This document shows positions 16,319 through 24,143 of a stretch of 64,000 nt of DNA, piece after piece. The DNA is taken from contig NZ_JAUASV010000004.1 of the NCBI RefSeq assembly GCF_030345695.1, positions 1 through 64,000 of the forward strand, written 5' to 3'. The DNA is from Galbitalea sp. SE-J8. GTDB taxonomy: Bacteria; Actinomycetota; Actinomycetes; Actinomycetales; Microbacteriaceae. The position numbers and the translations under genes were made by a program. Every line of letters starts with the position of its first letter. The stretch's first letter is position 1. The notes under the pieces are model-generated. The model worked only from the letters and a program-made list of their open reading frames with translations, did not search any database and was not told the DNA's origin.

Positions 16319-16381
16319 GGCGCGGGTGGTCTCGAGACGCGTACTCGTTGCGCTCCTGCGCTCCTCGACCAGCGGACGGAG
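16319..16381. repeat. Single dyad-repeat half unit between convergent genes
   Basis: One half of the dispersed dyad element (TGGTCTCGAGACGCG, then a CTCGTTGCGCTCC variant and CTCCTCGACCAGCGG) fills the gap between the sigma-partner gene (+) and the acyl-CoA oxidase gene (-), again at two gene 3' ends. Confidence 0.8.
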
Positions 16382-16383
16382 CG

Positions 16384-18471
16384 TCAGCGGCGCGGGGCTT
16401 TCCCGGCGCTTGTCTTCTCCGGGATCGGGGCCGTGCCCTCGGCGCGCTGCTTCGCGTAGAAGGCGCGCGCCTCATCCTGGCGCTGCTGCTCGGCGCCCGA
16501 CGCGATCTCGGCGCGCACCAGCTCCGGGCTGAGCTGGAACGCGGCGACCAGGTCGAGGGCGTGCGGGCGCAGGCGGGGCAGCAGACGGTCGTCGATGTAG
16601 TCGGTGATCGCCTGCGCGCGGTGCGCCGAGAGACGCCCGTTGATGAGGTACCAGGCGGCGTGCTGCTCGATGAGGCCGAGCCCGAACAGGTCGCGCAGCC
16701 AGGTGAGCACCTTCTTGGTTCCCGGATGCTCGATCACCTCGATGGCAGCCGTGAACGCCTCCCACTGCAGCAGCTCGCCGTGCGCCCGGGCGGCCTCGAG
16801 CAGCTCGTTCTGGTTGCTGTTGAACAGGTCGTTCGCGGCGGTCGCGTCCATCTTCCCGGCCGCCCGCAGGCGAGAGCCGAGCGCCGCGACCATGGTCTCC
16901 ACCCGGTCCGTGAGCAGCTGGCGCTGCGCGGCCGCGTCGCGCACGAAGCCCACCGAGCGCGCCGTCGAGCCGAAGTCCGCGACGCGCTGTCCGACCTGGC
17001 GCAGGCCGGATCGGTTGACGGCGTTCTCACCCACCTGGTCGGCGACGAAGCGGGCGATGGTCGCGGCATCCGCCCGCTTGAACCGCTTCGCGTAGTCGCT
17101 GAGCAGGCGCTTCGCCACGAGCTGCAGCAGCACGTTGTTGTCGCCCTCGAAGGTCACGTAGACGTCGAGGTCGGCGCGCAGCTGGGTGAGGCGGTTCGCC
17201 TGCAGGAAGCCCGCGCCTCCGCACGCCTCCCGCGCCTCCTGGAGGATGTCGAGGGCCGCCCACGTCGACAGCGGCTTGAGCGCCGCGGCGATCGTCTCCA
17301 GGTCCTGGCGGTCGTCATCCGTGTCGGTCCGACCCGAGAACACGCCGTCGAACGCGGTGAGGAAGGTCTCGTGCGCGAAGCTCATGGCGTAGGTCTGGGC
17401 GAGGCGCGGCAGCAGCCGGCGCTGGTGGCGCTGGTAGTCCAGCAGCACGACCTCGTCATCCGTCGCCCCGGAGAACTGGCGTCGCTGCGTCGCGTACGTG
17501 ATAGCGATGTGCAGGGCGACCTTCGAGGCCAGCACCGCCGACCCGTCGAGCGAGACGCGGCCCTGCACGAGCGTGCCGAGCATCGTGAAGAAGCGGCGGC
17601 CCGGGCTCGCGATCGGCGACGAGTAGCTGCCGTCCTCGGCGACGTCGCCGTAACGGTTGAGCAGGTTCTCGCGGGGGATGCGCACGTGATCGAAGTGCAG
17701 GCGGCCGTTGTCGATGCCGTTGAGACCGCCCTTGAGGCCGTCGTCCTCGCCGCCCACGCCGGGCAGGAACGCGGCCGAGCCGTCGCGGATCGGCACGTAG
17801 AACGCGTGCACGCCGTGGTTAACTCCCCGCGTGATGAGCTGCGCGAACACGACCGCCGCGGTGCCGTGCAGCGCGGCGTTGCCGAGGTAGTCCTTCCAGG
17901 CAGCGCGGAACGGCGTGTGGATCACGAACTCGGCCGTCTCGGGATCGTACGTCGCGGTCGTGCCGACGGATGCCACATCCGATCCGTGACCCGTCTCGGT
18001 CATCGCGAACGCGCCCGGCACCCTCAGGCTCATGATGTCGGGCAGGAACCGTTCGTGGTGCGTTCGCGTGCCGAGGTGCATGACGGCCGCGCCGAACAGT
18101 CCCCACTGCACGCCCGACTTGATCTGCAGGCTGGGGTCGGCGAGCAGCAGCTCCTCGAAGCTCGCGATGTTGCCACCGTGGTTCTCGCCGCCGCCGACGC
18201 TCTTCGGGAACGCGCGGTGCACGACGCCCTCGTCGACGAGGATGCCGAGCTGGTGCAGCACGCGCGCCCGATGCTCGTCGAGACCGAGACCGTCGACGCG
18301 GTGCAGATCGGGGCGGCTCGCGATGAGCGCGCGCGAGTGGTGGCGCTCGTCGGCCCAGGCGCCGAGCAGGTAGTCGCCGAGCCAGGCCACGTCGATCGAC
18401 ACGGCCTCGGGCGCGGTGGAGGTGGCCACGGCCTGAGCGGTCGCGGTCGGGCGGGGAGCGGTTTGCGTCAT
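16384..18471 (-). CDS. Acyl-CoA oxidase/dehydrogenase family protein
   Basis: A 695-residue flavoprotein, the length of peroxisomal-type acyl-CoA oxidases and longer than the roughly 390 residues of ordinary dehydrogenases. Visible blocks are FGAAVMHLGTRTHHERFLPD, FAMTETGHGSDVASVGTTAT (flavin and substrate loop), YATQRRQF, and EACGGAGFLQANRL containing a Glu in the usual catalytic region. It would oxidise the alpha-beta bond of acyl-CoA in fatty-acid breakdown. It starts MTQTAPRPTATAQ after a short Ala/Thr-rich lead. No thiolase or hydratase genes lie next to it. Whether electrons go to oxygen or to ETF cannot be decided from sequence. Confidence 0.88.
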   Translation of the reverse strand: MTQTAPRPTATAQAVATSTAPEAVSIDVAWLGDYLLGAWADERHHSRALIASRPDLHRVDGLGLDEHRARVLHQLGILVDEGVVHRAFPKSVGGGENHGGNIASFEELLLADPSLQIKSGVQWGLFGAAVMHLGTRTHHERFLPDIMSLRVPGAFAMTETGHGSDVASVGTTATYDPETAEFVIHTPFRAAWKDYLGNAALHGTAAVVFAQLITRGVNHGVHAFYVPIRDGSAAFLPGVGGEDDGLKGGLNGIDNGRLHFDHVRIPRENLLNRYGDVAEDGSYSSPIASPGRRFFTMLGTLVQGRVSLDGSAVLASKVALHIAITYATQRRQFSGATDDEVVLLDYQRHQRRLLPRLAQTYAMSFAHETFLTAFDGVFSGRTDTDDDRQDLETIAAALKPLSTWAALDILQEAREACGGAGFLQANRLTQLRADLDVYVTFEGDNNVLLQLVAKRLLSDYAKRFKRADAATIARFVADQVGENAVNRSGLRQVGQRVADFGSTARSVGFVRDAAAQRQLLTDRVETMVAALGSRLRAAGKMDATAANDLFNSNQNELLEAARAHGELLQWEAFTAAIEVIEHPGTKKVLTWLRDLFGLGLIEQHAAWYLINGRLSAHRAQAITDYIDDRLLPRLRPHALDLVAAFQLSPELVRAEIASGAEQQRQDEARAFYAKQRAEGTAPIPEKTSAGKAPRR

Positions 18472-18674
18472 GACGTCACCTTCGTCGCATCACGGGATGC
18501 CTCCACGCTACGTCGGCGGCGCCGGGAGCGCCGGGCGGTCGTCGGTCTCCACGAACCGTCCGGATGCCGTCGCGCCGACGCTTGTCGGGTGCCGACAGCG
18601 CGACCTTCGCCTGCTGGCAGAGAAGGCCCGTCAGCATCGCCTCGAATCCGCGTCGATGCCCGTCCGTTCGGCGC

Positions 18675-18838
18675 GGGAGCGCTCAGCGCGGGTCAGCTCA
18701 GCACGGGTCAGCGCGCGTCCGCTCAGCGCGGGTCAGCGCGCGTCCGCTCAGCGCGGGTCAGCGCGCGTCCGCTCAGCGCCCGTCCGCTCAGCACGGGTCA
18801 GCTCAGCACGGGTCGGCGCGCGTCCGCTCAGCGCGGGA
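18675..18838. repeat. Tandem repeat array of GCTCAGCRCGGGTCAGC units
   Basis: About 165 bp made of alternating GCTCAGCGCGGGTCAGC and GCGCGTCC words with a period near 25 bp, plus shorter 10-15 bp variants such as GCTCAGCACGG. It lies upstream of the acyl-CoA oxidase start in a 950-bp stretch (18472-19421) with no supported gene. The frames through it give only RSARVSARPLSAGQ-type repeats with no gene signals. Confidence 0.85.
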
Positions 18839-18989
18839 GATCCCTACCAGGGGCGCCCGGAGAGCGGGGCGACGATCGCGACGAGGTGCACGCGGAACGC
18901 CTCGGGGTTCTCGACGGCGGGAAGGGCATCCGCTTCGATCGCGCGCGCCAGTGCCCACGCGATCCCGGCCCCGTAGCTCGAGCCGCCCG

Positions 18990-19077
18990 CAACGGATCTC
19001 ACGGAGATTCGGTGCCTACGCCCCACGGTTGGCCGCTTCCAGCGCGTGACCGACCGGAATCTCCGTGAGATCCGTTG
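18990..19077. repeat. 88-bp inverted-repeat element, copy 2
   Basis: Perfect 20-bp arms at 18990-19009 (CAACGGATCTCACGGAGATT) and 19058-19077 enclose a 48-base loop. Compared with copies 1 and 3, one stem base differs (GGATT to GGATC) and the opposite arm carries the matching change, so pairing is kept. It lies in the gene-poor stretch between the acyl-CoA oxidase and thioredoxin genes. Confidence 0.85.
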
Positions 19078-19421
19078 TTCGGGGGACGGGGCGCGGTGTT
19101 CTCGAGCCGGGACCGCGCCGAGCGTGACGCACGCGCTCGGCGCGCGCGCCCGGATCGTCAGCCAGGGCGAGAAGTGTCGCTCGACACGAGCAGGTCGAAC
19201 CCGATCCGCTCGTCCGCGACGGCGGCGTCGTGAGCCCGCGCGGTCCGCTCTGCTCGGTCACGAGGGTGCAGCCGAATCGCGTCATGGTCCGACGCCAGGA
19301 AGTACCGGATGCCGCCCCGCCCGGCCGGGTCGACGCCCAGCAGCCACAGAGCGACCCAGCGCACACAGAACGACCCAGCGCGACCCAGCGCACACGGCAT
19401 CCGTCGCCCTACGCTGGAGGC

Positions 19422-19832
19422 ATGGCCATCGTGAACCTCACGACCGACGACTTCGAGAAGACCGTGCTCGACGGCGGCAACGACATCGTGCTCGTCGACT
19501 GGTGGGCCGACTGGTGCGGTCCGTGCAAGGCGTTCGCGCCGATCTACGACGCGGCGAGCCTGAAGAACCCGGACATCACGTTCGGCAAGATCGACACGGA
19601 AGCCGAGCGCGAGCTCTCGGGAGCGGCCGGCATCCGCAGCATCCCGACCCTGATGGCGTTCCGCGAGGGCGTTCTGGTGTTCTCGCAGGCTGGCGCGCTG
19701 CCCGCACCCGCCCTCGACCAGGTGATCGAAGCCGTGCGCGGGCTGGACATGCGCGAGGTGCACGAGAAGGTCGCGGCGCAGCGCGCAGCGGCCGACACCG
19801 CGGAGGGCGTCGAGGCGGACCGGGTCGGCTGA
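19422..19832 (+). CDS. trx: Thioredoxin
   Basis: A 136-residue protein with the classical active site WCGPCK (C32, C35) after a typical first strand (IVLVDWWADWC), and the cis-proline loop IRSIPTLMAF. Thioredoxins reduce cytoplasmic disulfides using thioredoxin reductase. ATG 19422 follows GGAGG at proper distance; the longer frame upstream has no coding character. A C-terminal helical extension (REVHEKVAAQRAAADTAEGV) adds about 25 residues beyond the core fold, as in several actinobacterial thioredoxins. No reductase gene is adjacent. Confidence 0.92.
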   Translation: MAIVNLTTDDFEKTVLDGGNDIVLVDWWADWCGPCKAFAPIYDAASLKNPDITFGKIDTEAERELSGAAGIRSIPTLMAFREGVLVFSQAGALPAPALDQVIEAVRGLDMREVHEKVAAQRAAADTAEGVEADRVG

Positions 19833-19862
19833 GCTCGCTGCGCGGATCGCGCGAGGGCCGGC

Positions 19863-20477
19863 TCAGGCCCCTGCGCAGCCGCGCACGGCGGGCAGAATGA
19901 CGCCGTCGATGATCGACAGCAGGAACGCGCGGTCGACCGGCTCGCGCAGCATGAGCGTGCGGTAGCTCACCATCGAGACCGAGACGAGCGAGAGCAGGTC
20001 GACGTCGATGTCGGCGGGGACCTCGCCGCGATCGATGGCGCGCTGGAACAGGATGCGGTTGGCCGCCACGCGCGGCAGCACGACGGCCTGCTGCGCGGCC
20101 TCCGCGAGCCCCGGCTCGTCGTTGATGAGCGAGATGAGCCCGCCCATGATCCGTGCCTTGCGTTGCGCGTCGTGCACGGCCGGCGCCTTGATCATGGCGA
20201 CGAGGTCGCCACGAAGCGTGCCCGTGTCGGGCAGGGCGTTGAGGTCGACGCCCGCCTTCATGCACGCGACCGCGTCGATGACGAGGTCCGCCTTCGACGT
20301 CCAGCGCCGGTAGACCGTGGCCTTTCCGGCCTTCGCCCGGGCGGCGACCATGTCGATCGTCATGCCCTCGTAGCCGGTCTCGGCGAGCACCTCGAGGGTC
20401 GCATCGAGGATGTCGGTGTCACGGCTGGGGTCGCGCTTGCGGCCGAGGCGCGGCGCTGCCTCGTCGACCTGCGTCAT
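19863..20477 (-). CDS. TetR/AcrR-family transcriptional regulator
   Basis: A 204-residue regulator. The N-terminal helix-turn-helix is clear: DILDATLEVLAETGYEGMTI, then DMVAARAKAGKATVYRRWTS and KADLV. The C-terminal ligand domain is all-helical. It is divergent from the DHA2 exporter at 20572, a very common repressor-pump arrangement, with a palindrome CGGAACT-gtca-AGTTCCG in the shared promoter region (20539-20556). It most likely represses the exporter until its substrate binds. Confidence 0.9.
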   Translation of the reverse strand: MTQVDEAAPRLGRKRDPSRDTDILDATLEVLAETGYEGMTIDMVAARAKAGKATVYRRWTSKADLVIDAVACMKAGVDLNALPDTGTLRGDLVAMIKAPAVHDAQRKARIMGGLISLINDEPGLAEAAQQAVVLPRVAANRILFQRAIDRGEVPADIDVDLLSLVSVSMVSYRTLMLREPVDRAFLLSIIDGVILPAVRGCAGA

Positions 20478-20538
20478 CGTGGCCTCCTCTTGTTCGTGCG
20501 CAGTTATGGTAACGCGAAGTTCAGGAACTCGTCTGTTT

Positions 20539-20556
20539 CGGAACTGTCAAGTTCCG
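20539..20556. promoter_or_regulatory. Candidate TetR operator
   Basis: An inverted repeat CGGAACT with a 4-base spacer and AGTTCCG sits 15 bases before the exporter ATG and about 60 before the TetR ATG. A related half (GTTCAGGAAC) lies at about 20519-20528. Position and symmetry suit a shared operator; binding is inferred. Confidence 0.55.
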
Positions 20557-20571
20557 TATATGCTTCCCGTC

Positions 20572-22056
20572 ATGTCAGAGATCACCCCCGCGCCGGCCGC
20601 TTCGCGCCGGTGGCTGACGCTCGTCGTCGTCGGCCTGGCCCAGCTCATGGTCGTGCTCGATGCGACCGTCGTGAACATCGCCCTCCCCTCCGCGCAGACC
20701 GACCTCGGCTTCAGCGACGGAGACCGCCAGTGGATCGTCACGGCCTACTCCCTCGCGTTCGGCAGCCTGCTGCTGCTCGGCGGACGCGTGTCCGACCTCG
20801 TCGGGCGCAAACGCACCTTCCTCATCGGCCTCGTCGGCTTCGCCGGCGCATCCGCTCTCGGCGGCGCCGCGGCCACGTTCGGTCTGCTCGTGGCGGCGCG
20901 GGCGCTGCAGGGCGCGTTCGGGGCGCTCCTCGCACCGACCGCGCTCGCCGTGCTCACGACGACGTTCACCATCCCGAAGGAGCGCTCGCGCGCGTTCGGC
21001 GTCTTCGGCGCGATCGCCGGCGCCGGTGGCGCGGTCGGCCTGCTGCTCGGCGGCGTGCTGACCGAGAACCTCGACTGGCGCTGGAACCTCTACGTCAACG
21101 TGCCGATCGCCGTCGTCGCGTTCATCGGCGCGGCGATCCTCGTGCCCGCCATCACCCGGGAGGGCGCGCGCCCGCGCCTCGACGTGCCCGGCACCGTGCT
21201 CGTGTCGGGCGGCCTGTTCGGCATCGTGTTCGGCTTCTCGCACGCCGAGACGGACGGATGGGATGCCCCGCTCACCTGGATCTCGCTCGCCGCGGCGGTC
21301 GTGCTCCTCGTCGCGTTCGTGTTCTGGCAGCGGCGCGCGTCGCATCCGTTGCTCCCGCTCGGCATCGTGCTCGACCGCAACCGCGGCGCCGCGTTCCTCA
21401 CGGTGCTCATCGCGGGAGCCGGCATGTTCGGCATCTTCCTGTTCGTCACCTACTTCCTGCAGGTGCAGCTCGGGTACTCGCCGATCCAGACCGGTCTCGG
21501 CTTCCTGCCGATGATCCTCATGCTGGTGCTCGCCGCGCAGCTCGGAAACAACATCTTCCTGCCGCGGTTCGGCCCGAAGGTCATGGTGCCGATCGGCCTG
21601 ACGCTGCTCACGATCGGCATGGTCTACCTCACGCACCTCTCGCTCGACAGCGTCTACGTCGCCGACATCATGCCGCCGCTCCTGATCCTCGGCTTCGGCA
21701 TGGGCTCGACGATGCCGGGCGCATTCCAGTCGGCGACGCTCGGCGTCGACCGCTCGTTCGCGGGGGTCGCCTCGGCGATGGTGAACACGTCGCAGCAGGT
21801 CGGCGGCTCGATCGGCACCGCGCTGCTCAACACGATCGCGGCGAGCGCCGCGACGGCGTGGGTCGATGCGCACGCGAAGACCGCGACCCTCGCAGCGGAT
21901 GCCGCCATCCACTCCTACACGACGGTGTTCTGGTGCAGCGCGGGGCTGTTCGCGTTCGGCGCCGTGCTCACGGCGCTGCTGTTCCGCCGCCGCTCACAGG
22001 GACTCTCCCTCTCGCACGCGGCACCGCCCACGGGCGAGCTCGCCGTCGCCCACTGA
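20572..22056 (+). CDS. MFS transporter, DHA2 (14-TM drug/proton antiporter) family
   Basis: A 494-residue membrane protein. The opening WLTLVVVGLAQLMVVLDATV then VNIALPSAQ is DHA2 motif D1 in helix 1; GRVSDLVGRKRTFLIG is motif A between helices 2 and 3; and RWNLYVNVPIA is the mid-protein signature. About 14 hydrophobic helices are visible, as in EmrB/QacA-type exporters that expel drugs using the proton gradient. ATG 20572 is chosen because it follows the operator region directly; an ATG at 20560 is an alternative. The partner regulator is the divergent TetR gene. Confidence 0.92.
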   Translation: MSEITPAPAASRRWLTLVVVGLAQLMVVLDATVVNIALPSAQTDLGFSDGDRQWIVTAYSLAFGSLLLLGGRVSDLVGRKRTFLIGLVGFAGASALGGAAATFGLLVAARALQGAFGALLAPTALAVLTTTFTIPKERSRAFGVFGAIAGAGGAVGLLLGGVLTENLDWRWNLYVNVPIAVVAFIGAAILVPAITREGARPRLDVPGTVLVSGGLFGIVFGFSHAETDGWDAPLTWISLAAAVVLLVAFVFWQRRASHPLLPLGIVLDRNRGAAFLTVLIAGAGMFGIFLFVTYFLQVQLGYSPIQTGLGFLPMILMLVLAAQLGNNIFLPRFGPKVMVPIGLTLLTIGMVYLTHLSLDSVYVADIMPPLLILGFGMGSTMPGAFQSATLGVDRSFAGVASAMVNTSQQVGGSIGTALLNTIAASAATAWVDAHAKTATLAADAAIHSYTTVFWCSAGLFAFGAVLTALLFRRRSQGLSLSHAAPPTGELAVAH

Positions 22057-22067
22057 GCCGCTCCCGC

Positions 22068-22125
22068 TGAGGGGACGCATTCGGCGGGTATGGGCGTACC
22101 CATTCCCACCGAATGCGTCCCCTCA
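22068..22125. terminator. Strong hairpin between convergent genes
   Basis: Perfect 17-bp arms (TGAGGGGACGCATTCGG and its complement) enclose a 24-base loop that can itself pair (GGGTA with TACCC). It sits 12 bases after the DHA2 exporter stop and 80 bases before the end of the convergent membrane-protein gene. No U-tract is present, as is usual in high-GC actinobacteria. Confidence 0.75.
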
Positions 22126-22207
22126 CGCGCGCGCGTGCGCGCTGAGTGCGCTGAGCGCGCGACAGCGCGCGCGGAGGGTGCGCGCGAGCGCGCGAGCGAG
22201 GGCGGGG

Positions 22208-24025
22208 TCAGCGGCCGCCGCCGCCCCCGCCGCCGAACCCGCCGCCCGAGAAGCCGCCGCCACTGAAGCCGCTGAACGAGCTGCCTCCGCCGGAGCCCGA
22301 CCACGACGAGCCCGACGAGCCCGACGCCACCGTCGTCGCGAAGGCGGTCGACGCGAATGCCCGCCCGAACGACGCCGCTCCGAGCGTCGAGAACGCCGGC
22401 TCGATGTCGGTCGGCGTCGTCGCGTACTGGCGGCCGAGCACCTCGCGCCATCGGTCCTCGATGTCGAACAGGATCGCGTAGGGCAGCAGCTTCTCGTAGA
22501 GCACCACGAGCTGCTCGCCCGTCGGCGCCGCCCGAGTCTCGACGCCCTCCGGGCTCTGCAGCACGCGGATGCGGTCCGCCTCCGCGAGCGCGAGGTAGTC
22601 CCGGATGCCGAGCAGGTGCTCGTAGGCCGGCACGGCCTTCTCGGTCGGACGCTCCGGCGGCGCGAGCACGATCACCGTCGCGACGCCGAGGACGAGCGCG
22701 AGCGCGCACAGCAGGTAGAAGAGTCCCGCGCCCCAGTCGCCGACCAGGAGCACGGCGCCGAGCACGACCGCGAGCCCCGCCACGGCGGCGCCCGCCGCTC
22801 GCAACGCCGTGCTCGTCCGGGTGTGCCGCCGGGCGACGAGCCCCTGATCGCGCACCGAGTCCCGCGCGTCGCCGAGCAGCTTCGTCACGCGGTCGCCGAT
22901 CTTCGTGTCCCCGTGGTCGAGCGTGACCGTCGTGCCCGGCTTGATCGAGCCGAACAGGGTGCGCGCGGCCGCACTGTCCTCGTCGTCGAGCGCCGTGGCA
23001 TCCGTCAACCGCAGCGTGTAGTCGTCGCCGTCCCGCGCGAGCGTCGCCGCGCGCGCGACCACGAGCTCGGTCACGAGCGCGGGCAGGGCGCGGTCGCGCT
23101 CGTCGAGCAGCTCGGCCGCCTCCATGACGCCGATGCCCGGGAACGCTGCGTACTGCGGCACGATGATGCCCGTCCCGCGCGGCGGGCCGAGTCGACGGAT
23201 GCGCACCACGATCCCGGCGATGAGCACGAGGAGTGCGAGCGCCGCGAGGATCCACACGAGCAGCCGCGGCACCGAGATCGGCACGTCGAACGTGCCGGGC
23301 GCGAACCCGACCACCACTGTCACGTTCTCGTGCTCGGCGAGATCGGTGACGTCGACCGAGTAGCTGTCGCCTTCGCGCGTGATGTCGCAGGGGTCGTTCG
23401 ACCCCTGCTCGCCGACGAAGCACGCGGTCCGCCCGTCGACCGAGCGGGCGAGCGCCGGATCCACGTGCAGCGTCGCGGACACCTCGCCGAACGGCTGGTT
23501 CCAGCCGGTGCCGTTGACGTCGAATGTGAACTCCTGGCCGTCCGAGAACACCGGCGCGTGGATGGCGTCGCGCATCCGATAGGCGATGACGTACGTCGTC
23601 CGGCCGTGCACGTACTCGTCCGTGCCGACCGCGACGGTCGTGAAGCCGTCGCTGTGGTCGACCTCGTAGGCGACGGGCTGGTCCGCGGCATCCGTCACCG
23701 ACTCGACGTGCACGTCGAGCGAACGACCGTCGGCGGTCTCGGGGATCGCGCGGACGATGCCCCGGTTCTGGTCGTAGTCCGGGAAGTCGGCGACGAACGT
23801 CTCGGTCACGGCGAGCCGTGCGCGACCGGACTCGTCGGCCGTCAGCTCGTAGTCGGTGTGCAGGCTCTCGAACGAGAAGTCGTCGGTGGACGCGTACGAG
23901 TAGCCGTCGTCGGACGAACCGCCGCCGTCATCGTCGACGAATCCGATGAGCGCGATCACTCCGATGACGAGGGCGACGAAGAACCAGCCGCCGCCGCTCT
24001 TCTTCGAGGTGCTGTGCCTGCTCAT
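22208..24025 (-). CDS. DUF2207-like membrane protein with Gly-rich C-terminus
   Basis: A 605-residue protein. ATG 24025 (MSRHSTSKKSGGG) is chosen over an upstream start that would add an Ala/Pro-rich leader. There is one N-terminal membrane helix (WFFVALVIGVIALIGFV), then an extracellular beta-rich domain (VTETFVADFPDYDQNRGIVR, YVIAYRMRDAI, FTFDVNGTGWNQPFGEV), a helix near the middle, a cytoplasmic domain, two more helices and a tail of GGGFSGGGFGGGGG. This architecture matches DUF2207/YciQ-type predicted membrane proteins, whose role is not established. It converges on the exporter at 22056. Confidence 0.8.
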   Translation of the reverse strand: MSRHSTSKKSGGGWFFVALVIGVIALIGFVDDDGGGSSDDGYSYASTDDFSFESLHTDYELTADESGRARLAVTETFVADFPDYDQNRGIVRAIPETADGRSLDVHVESVTDAADQPVAYEVDHSDGFTTVAVGTDEYVHGRTTYVIAYRMRDAIHAPVFSDGQEFTFDVNGTGWNQPFGEVSATLHVDPALARSVDGRTACFVGEQGSNDPCDITREGDSYSVDVTDLAEHENVTVVVGFAPGTFDVPISVPRLLVWILAALALLVLIAGIVVRIRRLGPPRGTGIIVPQYAAFPGIGVMEAAELLDERDRALPALVTELVVARAATLARDGDDYTLRLTDATALDDEDSAAARTLFGSIKPGTTVTLDHGDTKIGDRVTKLLGDARDSVRDQGLVARRHTRTSTALRAAGAAVAGLAVVLGAVLLVGDWGAGLFYLLCALALVLGVATVIVLAPPERPTEKAVPAYEHLLGIRDYLALAEADRIRVLQSPEGVETRAAPTGEQLVVLYEKLLPYAILFDIEDRWREVLGRQYATTPTDIEPAFSTLGAASFGRAFASTAFATTVASGSSGSSWSGSGGGSSFSGFSGGGFSGGGFGGGGGGGR

Positions 24026-24093
24026 GGCCGCGAGCGTATCGGGCGGCGGCGGCGCGGAGGCGCGTCCGTCACCAGCCGCGACTGCACGACCCG

Positions 24094-24137
24094 GCAACTA
24101 CCTCGACGAGGTCATTCGAAACGCTCCGGCATTCTAG
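24094..24137 (+). pseudogene. C-terminal scrap of the cassette lipoprotein family
   Basis: On the + strand, 24094-24137 reads NYLDEVIRNAPAF and stop, matching the conserved end of the lipoproteins at 13091 (LLDEIVSNAPAF) and 10128 (LLDELPEQAPAF). Nothing else of the gene is visible upstream, since the frame runs into the start region of the opposing membrane-protein gene. It is a short match, so chance cannot be fully excluded, but the spacing to the stop is identical. Confidence 0.5.
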
Positions 24138-24143
24138 ACCCCC

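Noticed and set aside
18675-18838. Possible CRISPR array
   Set aside because: Units are adjacent with no unique spacers and no cas genes are nearby; it is a simple tandem repeat.
18844-19230. Minus-strand fragments around inverted-repeat copy 2 as gene remnants
   Set aside because: Short stretches such as GAGIAWALARAIEADALPAV look protein-like but match no family I recognise, and the frames are broken, so no feature is claimed.
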